Shown here piece by piece: positions 26,115 through 35,308 of a stretch of DNA of 64,000 nucleotides. The stretch spans positions 496,001 to 560,000 of the forward strand of contig CAVVVF010000004.1 in assembly GCA_963751665.1 (NCBI GenBank), written 5' to 3'. This DNA is from AC-69 sp963751665. GTDB taxonomy: Bacteria; Actinomycetota; UBA4738; HRBIN12. The stretch's first letter is position 1. Each line of letters begins with the position of its first letter. Both the position numbers and the translations under genes were made by a program. The notes under the pieces are model-generated. The model did no database searches, had not been told where the DNA came from, and saw only the letters and a program-made list of their open reading frames with translations.

Positions 26115-27263
26115 ATGCTCCGGGTGACGATCGACGCCCGGCCGGCGGTCGCGAGACAGAGGACCGGCGTCGGGAACTACGCGTGGCACCTGATCCACCG
26201 GCTCCCCGAAGTGGATCCGGACGCATCGTACGTGGCCTGGTACGTGCACTCGAGATCGGCGCTTCGGCGGTGGCGGCACTTCGACGACGTCGGCGCACCG
26301 AACCTCCGGGAGCGCGGCATCCTGTACCCCAGCCGTCTGCTGGAGCGAACGGCCCGGCGCGGCTTCCCTCGCGTCGAGTGGTTCGGGTCCTTCGACGTCC
26401 TGTTCGCCACGAACTTCGTTCCGCCCCCCACCCGGGCCAAGCGGGTCGTGGCCACGGTCCACGACCTCGCCTTCCGGCGGTTCCCCGAGACCGCCCCCCA
26501 AGCCGTGGAGTGGTGGCGCGAAGCGGTTCTGCACACGGTTCGCCGCTCGACACGGCTCATCGCGCCATCGGAGTCCACGAAGCGTGATCTCCTCGAGCTC
26601 TACGGGGTGGCGGAGGCGAAGGTGGCGGTCATCCCCCTCGCGGTGGACTGCGAGGTGTACGGACCGCCGTCCGAGGACCGCATCCTGGACGTGCGGCGGA
26701 AGTTCGGGATCGACGGGCCCTACCTCGTGGCCCTGGGACGGGGGCCACGGAAGAACCTCCCCCGGATCCTGGAGGCCTTCGCGGCCCTTCCCCGCGATAT
26801 CCGGCCCAGGCTCGTGATCGTGGGGGCCAGGGAATGGAGCCCGAACGGCTCCGACCCGGCCCCCGACGCGCTTCGAACGTTGCCACGAGACGTCCGTGAG
26901 GCCGTGACGCTCGTGGGCTACGTGGCGGAGGCGGAGAAGGTCGCGCTGCTCGGCGGGGCGAGCGGGCTCGCCTTCCCATCGCTGTACGAGGGCTTCGGCT
27001 TCCCGGTCCTTGAGGCCATGGCATGCGGGACTCCCGTCCTCACCTCGGACGCGTCGTCGCTCCCTGAGCTGGCCGGCGACGCGGCCCTGCTGGTCGACCC
27101 CCACGACGTCGACGCCATTCGCGGGGGCCTGGAGACCCTCCTCTCCGACGACGGCGTGCGGAGCCGGTTGCGCGCGGCCGGGCTGGCCCGGGCCTCGGGC
27201 TTCGACTGGACCGAGACCGCCCGGAGGACCGCCGCGGTGCTGCACGAGGCCGGCACTGAGTAG
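26115..27263 (+). CDS. glycosyltransferase family 4 (GT-B)
   Basis: 382 residues; the ATG at 26115 is preferred because GAGGGA lies just before it, although a GTG at 26103 overlapping the LCP stop is also in frame. N-terminal acceptor domain with RTGVGNYAWHL, C-terminal donor domain with VALGRGPRKNLPRILEAF and FPSLYEGFGFPVLEAMACGT, which holds the EX7E-type nucleotide-sugar site. It uses an activated sugar in the cytoplasm, probably to lengthen a lipid-linked oligosaccharide. The donor cannot be told. Confidence 0.88.
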   Translation: MLRVTIDARPAVARQRTGVGNYAWHLIHRLPEVDPDASYVAWYVHSRSALRRWRHFDDVGAPNLRERGILYPSRLLERTARRGFPRVEWFGSFDVLFATNFVPPPTRAKRVVATVHDLAFRRFPETAPQAVEWWREAVLHTVRRSTRLIAPSESTKRDLLELYGVAEAKVAVIPLAVDCEVYGPPSEDRILDVRRKFGIDGPYLVALGRGPRKNLPRILEAFAALPRDIRPRLVIVGAREWSPNGSDPAPDALRTLPRDVREAVTLVGYVAEAEKVALLGGASGLAFPSLYEGFGFPVLEAMACGTPVLTSDASSLPELAGDAALLVDPHDVDAIRGGLETLLSDDGVRSRLRAAGLARASGFDWTETARRTAAVLHEAGTE

Positions 27264-27280
27264 CCTCCGCGAGGCGTCCC

Positions 27281-27286
27281 TACACT
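27281..27286 (+). promoter_or_regulatory. -10 element TACACT before the second glycosyltransferase
   Basis: TACACT ends 13 bases before the GTG at 27300, leaving a leader of about six bases. Confidence 0.4.
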
Positions 27287-27299
27287 GGGTCGGATCACC

Positions 27300-28304
27300 G
27301 TGAGGATCCTCGTCGTCAGCTCGTACCCGCCCCGCCACTGCGGGATCGGCAGCTACGCCGCCGCCGACGTCGGCCGGCTGCGGAGCGAGGGACACGAGGT
27401 CGTCGTGCTCTCGCCCCCGGACGGCGACGGCGACGTCAGGGTGCCGTTCTTCGGTGGGCGGCCCTTCCTCGCTGCCGCCCGGCTGGCCGGCGGTTTCGAC
27501 CGGGTCCTCGTGCATTTCGAGCCCGGCCTGTACTACCGTCGCCGCGCGCCAGTCTCGAAGGTCATGACCTCCTTGGGTCTGTGGTGGCTGACATATCGAC
27601 GGCCGGGCACCGAGATCCTCGTCCACGAGGCGGCTCGCCGGCCGGCCCTGCTGTGGCGGCCGGATCGTCTGGTGCTCCGTTCGGCCTTCGCCAGGGCGCG
27701 GCTGCTGTTCCACACCGACCGGGAGCGCACGGCCCTCGAGCGCGCCTATCGCCTCCGGGTCGAGGGCACGATCGTGCCCCACACCGATGGCGTTCGGATC
27801 GCCAGGCGCGTCTCCCGGAGCGAGGCCCGGTCCATGCTGGAGATCGAGCCGGACGGATGCTTGTTCCTGTGCGCCGGGTTCCTCCACCCCGGGAAGGGGT
27901 ACGAGCGCGCCGTCCGGGCGTTCCGGCAGGCCGGGTCGCCGGGGCGGCTGGTCGTGGTGGGCTCCCTTCGTCAGCCGACGCCCGAAGCCGTGAGCTACGC
28001 GCGCGAGCTCCGCGAGCTTTGCCAGGCGACGCCCGGCGTGACCCTCGTCGAGGGATACGTGTCCGACGAGGACTTCGACACGTGGATCGCCGCATCCGAC
28101 GTGTTCGTCCTGCCGTACCGGCAGGCGTGGTCCTCCGGCGCGCTCGCTCGGGCGCAGGAGCTGGGGACCCCCGCGTTCGTCGCCGCGGTGGGGGGGCTGG
28201 CGGAGCAGGCCGGCCCGAAGGACGCCGTGTTTCGCACGGATGGCGAGCTCGTCGAGCTCCTGCAGGGAAGGTCCGAAACCGGCATGCTCGCGTCGAACCC
28301 ATGA
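27300..28304 (+). CDS. glycosyltransferase (GT-B, family 4-like)
   Basis: 334 residues with a GTG start. The N-terminal glycine-rich segment (SYPPRHCGIGSYAAADVGRL) and the donor-domain segments (FLCAGFLHPGKGYERAVRAF, DVFVLPYRQAWSSGALARAQ) fit GT-B enzymes; the last part has no classical EX7E but keeps SSGALARAQELGTP, as in several bacterial mannosyl- or related transferases. It ends in an ATGA overlap with the next gene. Role: one step of the surface polymer. Confidence 0.82.
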   Translation: MRILVVSSYPPRHCGIGSYAAADVGRLRSEGHEVVVLSPPDGDGDVRVPFFGGRPFLAAARLAGGFDRVLVHFEPGLYYRRRAPVSKVMTSLGLWWLTYRRPGTEILVHEAARRPALLWRPDRLVLRSAFARARLLFHTDRERTALERAYRLRVEGTIVPHTDGVRIARRVSRSEARSMLEIEPDGCLFLCAGFLHPGKGYERAVRAFRQAGSPGRLVVVGSLRQPTPEAVSYARELRELCQATPGVTLVEGYVSDEDFDTWIAASDVFVLPYRQAWSSGALARAQELGTPAFVAAVGGLAEQAGPKDAVFRTDGELVELLQGRSETGMLASNP

Positions 28305-29853
28305 GACCGTTCGACGCCCTCGTTCGGCTCGAACGCCTTCTACCGACGGAGCGCGGCGGGTGCTCCGGCGCGCCCTCTACTCCGCCGAGACCCGCCTGGC
28401 GAAATACCCGTCGCTGGCACTACCCCTGGCCCGGATGCGTGGCGAGGGCGAGCTCGTCGACGAAACGACCGACCTCCTGATCGAGAGCTTTCCCAGGTGC
28501 GCGTCGTCGTTCGCCGTCGCCGCCTTCCACCTCGCACAGGAGCCCCGAAGCGTGCGTGTGGCGCACCATGTGCACGCGCCGGGCCACGCGATCGCGGCGA
28601 TCCGGGCCGGCGTCCCCGCCCTCGTGCTGATCCGCGAGCCGGAGGACGTGGTCGTCTCGAACCTGATCCGCCACCCCGAGCGCACGGTCCCCGATGTGCT
28701 CCGCGGGTACCTGCGGTTCTACGAGCCGCTGCTTCGATTCCGGAACGGCCTCGTCATCGGCACGTTCAAGGAGGTGGTCGGCGACTTCGGAAGCGTCGTC
28801 CGGAGGATCAACGCGCGGTTCGGGACGGAGTTCATGGAGTTCGAGGCCACCGAGGCGAATGTCCAGCGGTGCCTCCGTGAGATCGACGAGCACTGGCGGG
28901 CCCGGCGAGGGGGGTCGGAGGAGCGATTGGAGCGGATCGTCCCCCGGCCGTCGCGGGTCCGGGAGGACATGAAGGAGGAGCTTCGCGCTCGCTACCGGTC
29001 GCAGGCTCCGCCGCGCCTGCGGGCCAGGGCCGACGGGCTGTTCCGGGAGCTCTCGGCTGGGTCGGCGGAGGGAGCGCCGCCCGTGATCTTCGGGGTGCGA
29101 CTGCACGAGCGAACATCGTCGCGTGACGTCCGACGAACCCTCGGCGCGTTCCTCGACGGCGGGTCGACGCGCCGCGTGTTCACGCCCAACCCGGAGATCC
29201 TGCTGTACGCCCGAGATCACCCGGACTTCGCCGCGCTGCTGAACGGTGCGGACCTTGCCTTGCCGGACGGCGCCGGCATCGCGCTCGTGCAGCTCCTGCG
29301 GTATCGGCGCAGGGTCCGGCGGTGGCCGGGCATCGACCTGGCCGAGCTGGCCATCCGCCAAGCCGCAGCCCGAGGGGATCGCGTGATGCTCGTGGGCGGG
29401 GACGGCGACGCCGGTCCTCAGGCGGCCGCCCGGTGGCGGAAGGAGCTCCCGGGCCTCGCGGTCCAAGCGGCAGGCTCCGGCGTTTCGATCGGGGAGGACG
29501 GGGCGGCCGCCTCTCCCGAGGAGGGCCGCGGGCTGATCGAGTCCATCCGGGCCGCCGCCCCCCAGGTCGTGCTGGTGGCGTTGGGTGCGCCGAAGCAGGA
29601 GCGATGGATCGACCGCCACGCCCAAGACATCCCGAGCGCGCGGATCATGATCGGCGTTGGCGGCGCCTTCGACGTCTGGGGCGGAGGACTCCGTCGCGCC
29701 CCTCGCCCCTTCCATGCGCTCGGGCTGGAATGGTTATGGCGGCTGGCACTGCAGCCCAGCCGCCTCCCACGGATCGTCCGAGCCACGCTGGTGTTTCCGT
29801 GGCTCGCGCTCCGGGAGCGGCCGGCGGCTAGCCGTACTCGCGATCCGGCGTGA
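28301..29853 (+). CDS. sulfotransferase-like domain fused to WecG/TagA/CpsF glycosyltransferase
   Basis: Begins at the ATG at 28301 (MRPFDALVRLERLLPTERG), shifts frame once near 28350 and continues RVLRRALYSAETRLAKYPS. Residues about 45-245 resemble a sulfotransferase-like P-loop protein (LIESFPRCASSFAVAAFHLA for the PAPS loop, ALVLIREPEDVVVSNLIRH for the second site). From about residue 260 follows a complete WecG/TagA/CpsF domain (VFTPNPEILLYARDHPDF, LPDGAGIALVQ, LGAPKQERWIDRHAQ, GVGGAFDVWGGGLRRAP), which adds N-acetylmannosaminuronate or similar sugars. The two run in one frame with no stop; a GTG near 29083 could start WecG separately if a stop was lost by an indel. Confidence 0.75.
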
Positions 29854-31045
29854 GGTGGTCGCTCGACGCGGCGAGCGCCGCGTCGAGCGACGCGAACGCG
29901 ATCTCGGGCACGTAGCGTTCCCGGACCAGCCTGCGACCGCCCTGGGACAGCGCACGCCATCGCTCGTCGTCGTCCAGGACCTCGCCGAGGAGGTCGAGGA
30001 GCTCGGCCTCGTCGCGGGCCACCAGCGCGTGCTCGCCGGGCACGGCGTTGAGCCCCTCGATGCCCCATGGGAGGCTGACCACCGGGAGCCCGCGGGCCAT
30101 CGCGTTCAGGACCTTGACCCGGGTGCCGCTCCCTCCCACCCCCACGTCCACGAACGCCCTGGCTCTGCGGTACAAGGTCTCCGGGTCCGCCACCATCCCC
30201 GCGTACTCCACACCCGGGGTGTCCGAGGCCAGCCGGCGGAGCCAGCTCGGAGCCCCGGCTCCGGCGACCACGAGCCGGACGTTCGGCCGCCGGGCCCGAA
30301 GGGCGAGGAAGCCCGACCGAAGGAACCGACGGAGCCCCTCGGCGTTGGGTGGCCACCCCAGCGAGCCCAAGAAGAGGAGGACTGGCTCGGCCGGGGGCCG
30401 GAGGTCGGGCAGATCCAGGAGCCCGTCCTGCGGGACATTCGGCAGCAGGCGCACCGAGCCGGGCCCAGTCCCCAGGGCCTCCAGGGTCCGGCGGTCTTCC
30501 TCCGAGACGGCGAAGACCACGTCGAAGCGCCGAACGATCGCCGACTCATATGCGCGAACGCGTCTCTGCTCCAAGCGGATCAGTGCCCGCCGCGCGAAGC
30601 TCGACTCCAGGTCGGCCTGACGCTGCCACATCACGTGCTCCGCGTTGTGTTCGTGGAGCACCCGAAGGCCGGGGAGGGTGGCCGGAACGTACTGGGCCAT
30701 CAACCAGCCGTCGGCGAAGACCACCTCGAACCCACCCGAGGCCAGCCCCTCGGCCGCCAGCCGGGACATGCGGCGACTCCGGTTCCGCAGCACGCTCAGT
30801 GGGATCCCGGCCCCGTAGCTTCGAAGCAGGTTCCACGCAGACCGGCTGCGGCGAAGCGGCACCGTGACGACCGATCCGTTCTCCGCCGTCCAGGCCTCCT
30901 GCTCCGGGCTGAGCGGCTCCCTGCGGAAGCACAGCACGTGGACCTCGTGAGTGCGTTGCAGGTGCTGGAGCACGCTGATCGACTTGATCGTGCCGCCGCT
31001 CCGGGCCGGATACGGGACCTCTGAGGTCAGGAACAGGATGCGCAT
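29828..31045 (-). CDS. glycosyltransferase family 4, convergent
   Basis: 405 residues on the opposite strand to the rest of the locus; its end overlaps the WecG fusion by 26 bases. It begins LFLTSEVPYPARSGGTIKSI, has an acceptor-domain segment LHEHNAEHVMWQRQADLESS and donor segments LLFLGSLGWPPNAEGLRRFL and PWGIEGLNAVPGEHALVARD. This subfamily (TIGR03087-like, stp1/PEP-CTERM type) is common in polysaccharide loci. Its promoter faces the exported phosphoesterase. Confidence 0.86.
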   Translation of the reverse strand: MRILFLTSEVPYPARSGGTIKSISVLQHLQRTHEVHVLCFRREPLSPEQEAWTAENGSVVTVPLRRSRSAWNLLRSYGAGIPLSVLRNRSRRMSRLAAEGLASGGFEVVFADGWLMAQYVPATLPGLRVLHEHNAEHVMWQRQADLESSFARRALIRLEQRRVRAYESAIVRRFDVVFAVSEEDRRTLEALGTGPGSVRLLPNVPQDGLLDLPDLRPPAEPVLLFLGSLGWPPNAEGLRRFLRSGFLALRARRPNVRLVVAGAGAPSWLRRLASDTPGVEYAGMVADPETLYRRARAFVDVGVGGSGTRVKVLNAMARGLPVVSLPWGIEGLNAVPGEHALVARDEAELLDLLGEVLDDDERWRALSQGGRRLVRERYVPEIAFASLDAALAASSDHLTPDREYG

Positions 31046-31059
31046 GGTGGGTCCGGGTC

Positions 31060-31112
31060 AGTCTACGCTGCAAGCATCTCCGTCACCGCGATGCGTAAGC
31101 GGGCGGTAGACT
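31060..31112. promoter_or_regulatory. divergent promoters with twin TAGACT -10 elements
   Basis: On the minus strand TAGACT (31060-31065) ends 14 bases before the glycosyltransferase ATG at 31045. On the plus strand TAGACT (31107-31112) ends nine bases before the phosphoesterase ATG at 31122. The same hexamer on both sides, 42 bases apart, suggests joint control of the two divergent genes. Confidence 0.45.
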
Positions 31113-31121
31113 CCGCCGGTC

Positions 31122-32467
31122 ATGTCCCCACCTTCCCGTAACCGCGCGCTCGGGGTGGCCGCCACGTTGGCGCTGCTGGCCGGTGCATGCTCCCAGCCGG
31201 CCAGAGGAGGCGGCGCGTCCGCGGTCCGGACCACGCCGCCACGGCCAAGCGCCCCCTCCCCGACCTTGCACCAGGCGTGGCCGCCGGCGGCATCGTTCCC
31301 CACGCGGTGGCCGATCAAGCACGTGGTGTTCTTCATCAAGGAGAACCGTACGTTCGACAACCTCTTCGGGACGTTCCCCGGCGCGAACGGCGCTGATACC
31401 GCCGACGACGATGGCACGATCCGACCACTCGTCCGCGGGACCGACGGGCGGCTCCCCGAGGACATCCCGCACTGCTACACCTGCGCGCTGCACGCATGGA
31501 ACCACGGCCGGATGGACGGATTCGACCAGGGCGGCATCTCGACGAGGTGGGCGTTCACGCGGCTGGACCGCGCTCAGCTCCCGAACTACTGGCACTGGGC
31601 GAAGCGCTTCGTACTGGCCGACAACTTCTTCGCCTCGGCCCAGGGCCCCTCGTTCCCGAACCACCTGTACTCGATCGCGGCGCAGTCCGGCGGCGCCGTC
31701 GACAATCCCAGGCGCCACGGGTTCTTCTCCAACACGTTCGGGTGCGACGCGCCGTCCCAGCAATTGGTCCAGGTGTTCGACTCGGAGGGCCACGTGCGGT
31801 ACATCCCGCCATGCTTCGACTTCGAGACCGAGGGTGACCTGCTCGGCGCCGCCGGCATCCCGTGGGCCTACTACGCGGCAACCGAGGCGCAGCGGGGATA
31901 CATCTGGTCCGCGTACTCGGCGATCCGCCGGTACCGGGAGCACCCCCGGCGCTGGGAGCGGCACATCTTCTCGGTGGACCAGGTGATCCAGGACATCCAG
32001 AAGGACGAGCTCCCCCGGTGACGTGGATCACCCCTCGCTTCCAGCTCTCGGAGCATCCCGAGACCAACTTCTGCTACGGGGAGAACTGGAGCACGAAGGT
32101 GATCAACGCGATCATGCGCTCGGACATGTGGCGGGACACCGCGATCTTCCTCACGTGGGACGACTACGGAGGGTTCTTCGACCACGTGCCCCCGCCGCAG
32201 GTTGACCGGTTCGGTTTCGGGTTCCGTGTGCCGCTTCTCGTCATCTCCCCCTATGCAAGGACGGGTCGCATCGATCACCGTCTCGGCGAGTTCTCGAGCG
32301 TCCTCCGGTTCATCGAGGACAACTGGGGCCTGTCACAGCTGACCCATCGCGATCGCCGGGCCCGCAACCTGAGCTACGACTTCGACTTCGCCCGACAGCC
32401 GAGCGTCCCGGACCCCCTTCCGCTTCGCACGGATTGCCGAGGTCGGATCTGGCCGCCGGCGTCGTGA
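31122..32467 (+). CDS. exported phosphoesterase lipoprotein (phospholipase C/acid phosphatase family), one frameshift
   Basis: An N-terminal lipoprotein signal (ATLALLAGACSQP, cysteine about 27) is followed by the PF04185 phosphoesterase pattern: IKHVVFFIKENRTFDNLFGT with the metal-site residues, GPSFPNHLYSIAAQSGG, and after the break FLTWDDYGGFFDHVPPP, VPLLVISPYARTGRIDH and EFSSVLRFIEDNWGL. The frame breaks at a run of five C near 32014 (CTCCCCCGGTGA); one more C restores ELPPVTWITPRFQLSEHP, so a homopolymer miscall is likely. Joined length is about 448 residues. Enzymes of this family cleave phosphodiesters or phosphomonoesters outside the cell, for instance phospholipids or phosphorylated sugars. 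Confidence 0.82.
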
Positions 32468-32488
32468 CTGGGCTGGTCGGGGCACTGG

Positions 32489-32494
32489 TACGCT
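32489..32494 (+). promoter_or_regulatory. -10 element TACGCT, leaderless type
   Basis: TACGCT ends eight bases before the ATG at 32503 and supports that start over the upstream GTG at 32464. Confidence 0.45.
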
Positions 32495-32502
32495 CCCGCA
32501 TC

Positions 32503-32925
32503 ATGGCCGCGCGACCCGATCCGCCCAACGCGGAACGCTCCCGTGTGGCCCTGGAGCGCGAGCTGTACTGGGCCGAGGAGACCACCTTCCGGGCCACCAT
32601 GGACGCGCAGGAGCTCCGGGTCGTCCTCCAGGATCTCGTCGCCCAGATGCGGGCGGACGAGCGATCCCCAATCCCTCGGAACGAGCCGCAGATCGGCTCA
32701 CCGTACCGGTGGCGGCGGCGGCTGAAGGCGGGCATCTTCTACTTCCTGCGACCGATGCGGCGCCGGTACGATCGGCTGCTCGGCGACGTCGGTGAATTGG
32801 TGGCCATCCTGGCCGGCCGGGTGGCGGCCCTGGAGGCAGAGGTCGAGCGACTGCGAGCCGAGCGGGATGGCCGGGCACCGGCCCCCGGGCATGGTGGGGG
32901 GAGCGGCCGGGAGACGGGGCGGTGA
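32503..32925 (+). CDS. coiled-coil protein of the polysaccharide locus, function unknown
   Basis: 140 residues, highly charged, with no signal peptide. The first half is helical with heptad-like spacing (VALERELYWAEETTFRATMD, LQDLVAQMRADERSPIP), then a basic/aromatic stretch (YRWRRRLKAGIFYFLRPMRR) that could touch the membrane, then a coiled coil (VAILAGRVAALEAEVERLRA) and a glycine-rich tail. Similar short proteins accompany glycosyltransferases in actinobacterial polymer loci, perhaps as scaffolds; this is inference. The stop overlaps the GTG of the next gene. Confidence 0.6.
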   Translation: MAARPDPPNAERSRVALERELYWAEETTFRATMDAQELRVVLQDLVAQMRADERSPIPRNEPQIGSPYRWRRRLKAGIFYFLRPMRRRYDRLLGDVGELVAILAGRVAALEAEVERLRAERDGRAPAPGHGGGSGRETGR

Positions 32926-33971
32926 GGATCGCCGTCTGCCACGCGCAGACCCCGTTCGTCCGGGGCGGGGCCGAGACCCACACCGAGTCGCTGGTCAGCG
33001 CACTCCGGGCGGCCGGACACGACGCGGAGAAGGTGACGGTCGCGGGCAAGTGGTATCCGGCCACCGAGCTCGTCCATCAGATGGCGGTGTGGCGGAGCCT
33101 CGACATCGCCGAGTCGAACGGGCTCCCCATCGACGCCGTCGTCGCACTGAAGTTCCCGGCGTACCTCGTGCCGCACGAGCGAAAGATCGTGTGGCTGATC
33201 CACCAGCACCGATCGGCCTACGAGCTCTGGGACCATCCGGAGTTCGCCGACCTCTCCCGACAGGAGGAGGGGCCGATCGTCCGGGACATGATCCAGCAGT
33301 CCGATCGCATCTCTCTGTCGGAGGCCAAGCGGGTGTTCACGAACTCCCGGAACGTCCAGGACCGGTTGTGGAACTCCATCCGGGTGCCCTCGGAGGTTCT
33401 GTACCACCACTCGCCGATCAGCGAGGCGCTGATGGGCATGGAACCCGGACCGTACGGCGACGCGGTCGTGTTCCCCAGCCGACTGGAGGCCCTGAAGCGC
33501 CAGTCCCTCGTGGTCGAGGCCATGCGGCACGTGAGGACGGGGGTACAGCTCGTGCTCGTGGGCTCCGGCCCCGACGAGCCGGCCATCCGGGAGCAGATCC
33601 GAAAGCTCCGGCTCGAGGATCGGGTCTCGCTGCAGGTCGGCCTGCCGGACGAGGCCCTGCACCGCCTGTACCTGGGCGCTCTCGGCGTGTACTACGGGCC
33701 GTTCGACGAGGACTACGGCTACGTGACCCTGGAGGGGTTCGCCTCCACGCGCCCCGTCGTGACGCTCACCGACAGCGGCGGGCCGCTCGAGTTCGTCACC
33801 GACGGCGAGACCGGCTTGATCGCACCGCCCGAGCCTCGGGCGATCGCCGAGGCCTTCGACCGGCTCTACGCGGACCGGGCCCTGGCCACGCGGATGGGGG
33901 CGGCCGGCCACGAGAAGCTGCGAGCCACCGTCCCGGCCTGGCCCGAGGTCGTGGCCCGGCTGCTCGACTGA
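32922..33971 (+). CDS. glycosyltransferase family 4
   Basis: 349 residues, GTG start overlapping the coiled-coil gene. It begins IAVCHAQTPFVRGGAETHTE and carries donor-site segments FPSRLEALKRQSLVVEAMRH and GPFDEDYGYVTLEGFASTRP with TDSGGPLEFVTDGETGLIA, the typical nucleotide-sugar end of GT4 enzymes. A cytoplasmic enzyme of the surface-polymer pathway; donor and acceptor unknown. The next gene starts two bases after its stop. Confidence 0.88.
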   Translation: MRIAVCHAQTPFVRGGAETHTESLVSALRAAGHDAEKVTVAGKWYPATELVHQMAVWRSLDIAESNGLPIDAVVALKFPAYLVPHERKIVWLIHQHRSAYELWDHPEFADLSRQEEGPIVRDMIQQSDRISLSEAKRVFTNSRNVQDRLWNSIRVPSEVLYHHSPISEALMGMEPGPYGDAVVFPSRLEALKRQSLVVEAMRHVRTGVQLVLVGSGPDEPAIREQIRKLRLEDRVSLQVGLPDEALHRLYLGALGVYYGPFDEDYGYVTLEGFASTRPVVTLTDSGGPLEFVTDGETGLIAPPEPRAIAEAFDRLYADRALATRMGAAGHEKLRATVPAWPEVVARLLD

Positions 33972-33972
33972 C

Positions 33973-35308
33973 GTGGCCGGGATCAGGCAGGTCATCGCGC
34001 GCCGGCTGTGGGGGGAGCGGCTCCGGCACCGGATCGCGTGGCTGTCGCCGATGCCGCCCGCCAGGACCGGCATCGCCACCTACTCCAGGTCGGTCCTCGA
34101 CGGGCTGGACCGCATCGGCTTCGCGAAGCGACACGAGATCGAGACCATCTGGCCGGCCGCGCGTAGATATGAGGGGGCCCTTCCCTGGTACGCGCTGTGC
34201 GTGTACCACCTCGGCAACAACGCGGAGTTCCACCGGGACATCTACCGCGACGCCATCCGGGTGCCGGGCCTGGTGGTGATCCACGACCTTGCCCTCGACG
34301 ACTTCGTCGAAGGGGATGGTCGCCCGGGGCGATCCCGTGGGCCGTCGATCGGCCCGCGAGGCCATCCGGAACAGGGACAGGGTCCACTCGGAGGACATGG
34401 TGAGGAGTGAACCGCTCCGCGTGCCGTGGGCGGCGCACGTCGCCCGAAGGGCTCGCGGGATCGTCGTGCACTCGGAGTTCGGCCGGCGGTACCTGCGCGA
34501 GATGGGGTCCAGGACGCCGGTCTTCGTGGTGCCCCACCCCGTCGTGGAGAGCGAGGAGGACGTCCGGCGCGCGAGCGCGCGCCGGACGTCCCTCCGCCAG
34601 CCCCTCGAGGCCCGGGGGATGCGGACCCTGGTCGGCGTGTTCGGCGACCTGAACGCGGCGAAGCTGATCGACGTGGTGTGCGAGGCGGTCCGCAGGCTTC
34701 CCGAGCCCGTGCACCTGGTCCTGGTGGGCCGGAGGATCGAGGGCTACGACGTCGACGCAGTGGTCCGGGGGAGCGGGCTCGGCGGGCGCCTCGCGCTCCT
34801 CCCCGACGTCTCGGACTCGGACTTCCTGGCATGGATGTGCGCGGCAGACGTCGCGGTCGACCTCCGGGACCCCCATCGAGGCGAGGTCAGCGGGTCCCTG
34901 GCCCGGGCCATGCAGTGTGGGACCCCCGCCATCGTCTCGGGGACCGGCACGTACCTGGATCTTCCCGACGACCTGGTGGTGCGCGTTTCACCGGGGCGAC
35001 CGGACCCCGGCGAGCTGGCGGCGGCGATCGAGCGGCTGGCCGGCGACCCGGCGCTCGCCGCCGGCATCGGCGCTCGGGCCCGGGCCCACATGGAGCTTCA
35101 GGCTCGCGACGATTCGACGGCACGCGGCTACGCGGACGCGATCGAGCGCACGCTCGCGCTGGTGCGCGATCCGGCCCACCAGGCCCTGGCCCGGTGGGCC
35201 GGATCCCTGGTCGACCTCAGCGTCACGAGCGAGCACATCGCCAAGGGGTACGGCCTGTCGTACGCGCGCGCACTCGAGGAGCTCACCCCAGGGGAGGGCG
35301 GACCGTGA
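33973..35308 (+). CDS. glycosyltransferase (GT4-like), one frameshift
   Basis: GTG start at 33973. The first part (HRIAWLSPMPPARTGIATYS, YALCVYHLGNNAEFHRDIYR, VVIHDLALDDFV) breaks near 34308; the other frame resumes at GMVARGDPVGRRSAREAI and goes on through HSEFGRRYLREMG, GVFGDLNAAKLIDVVCEAVR and GEVSGSLARAMQCGTPAIVS to the end. Joined length is about 445 residues. Enzymes of this type act in O-antigen-like polymer assembly next to Wzm/Wzt exporters. The stop overlaps the GTG of the exporter permease gene, so all belong to one operon. Confidence 0.82.
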
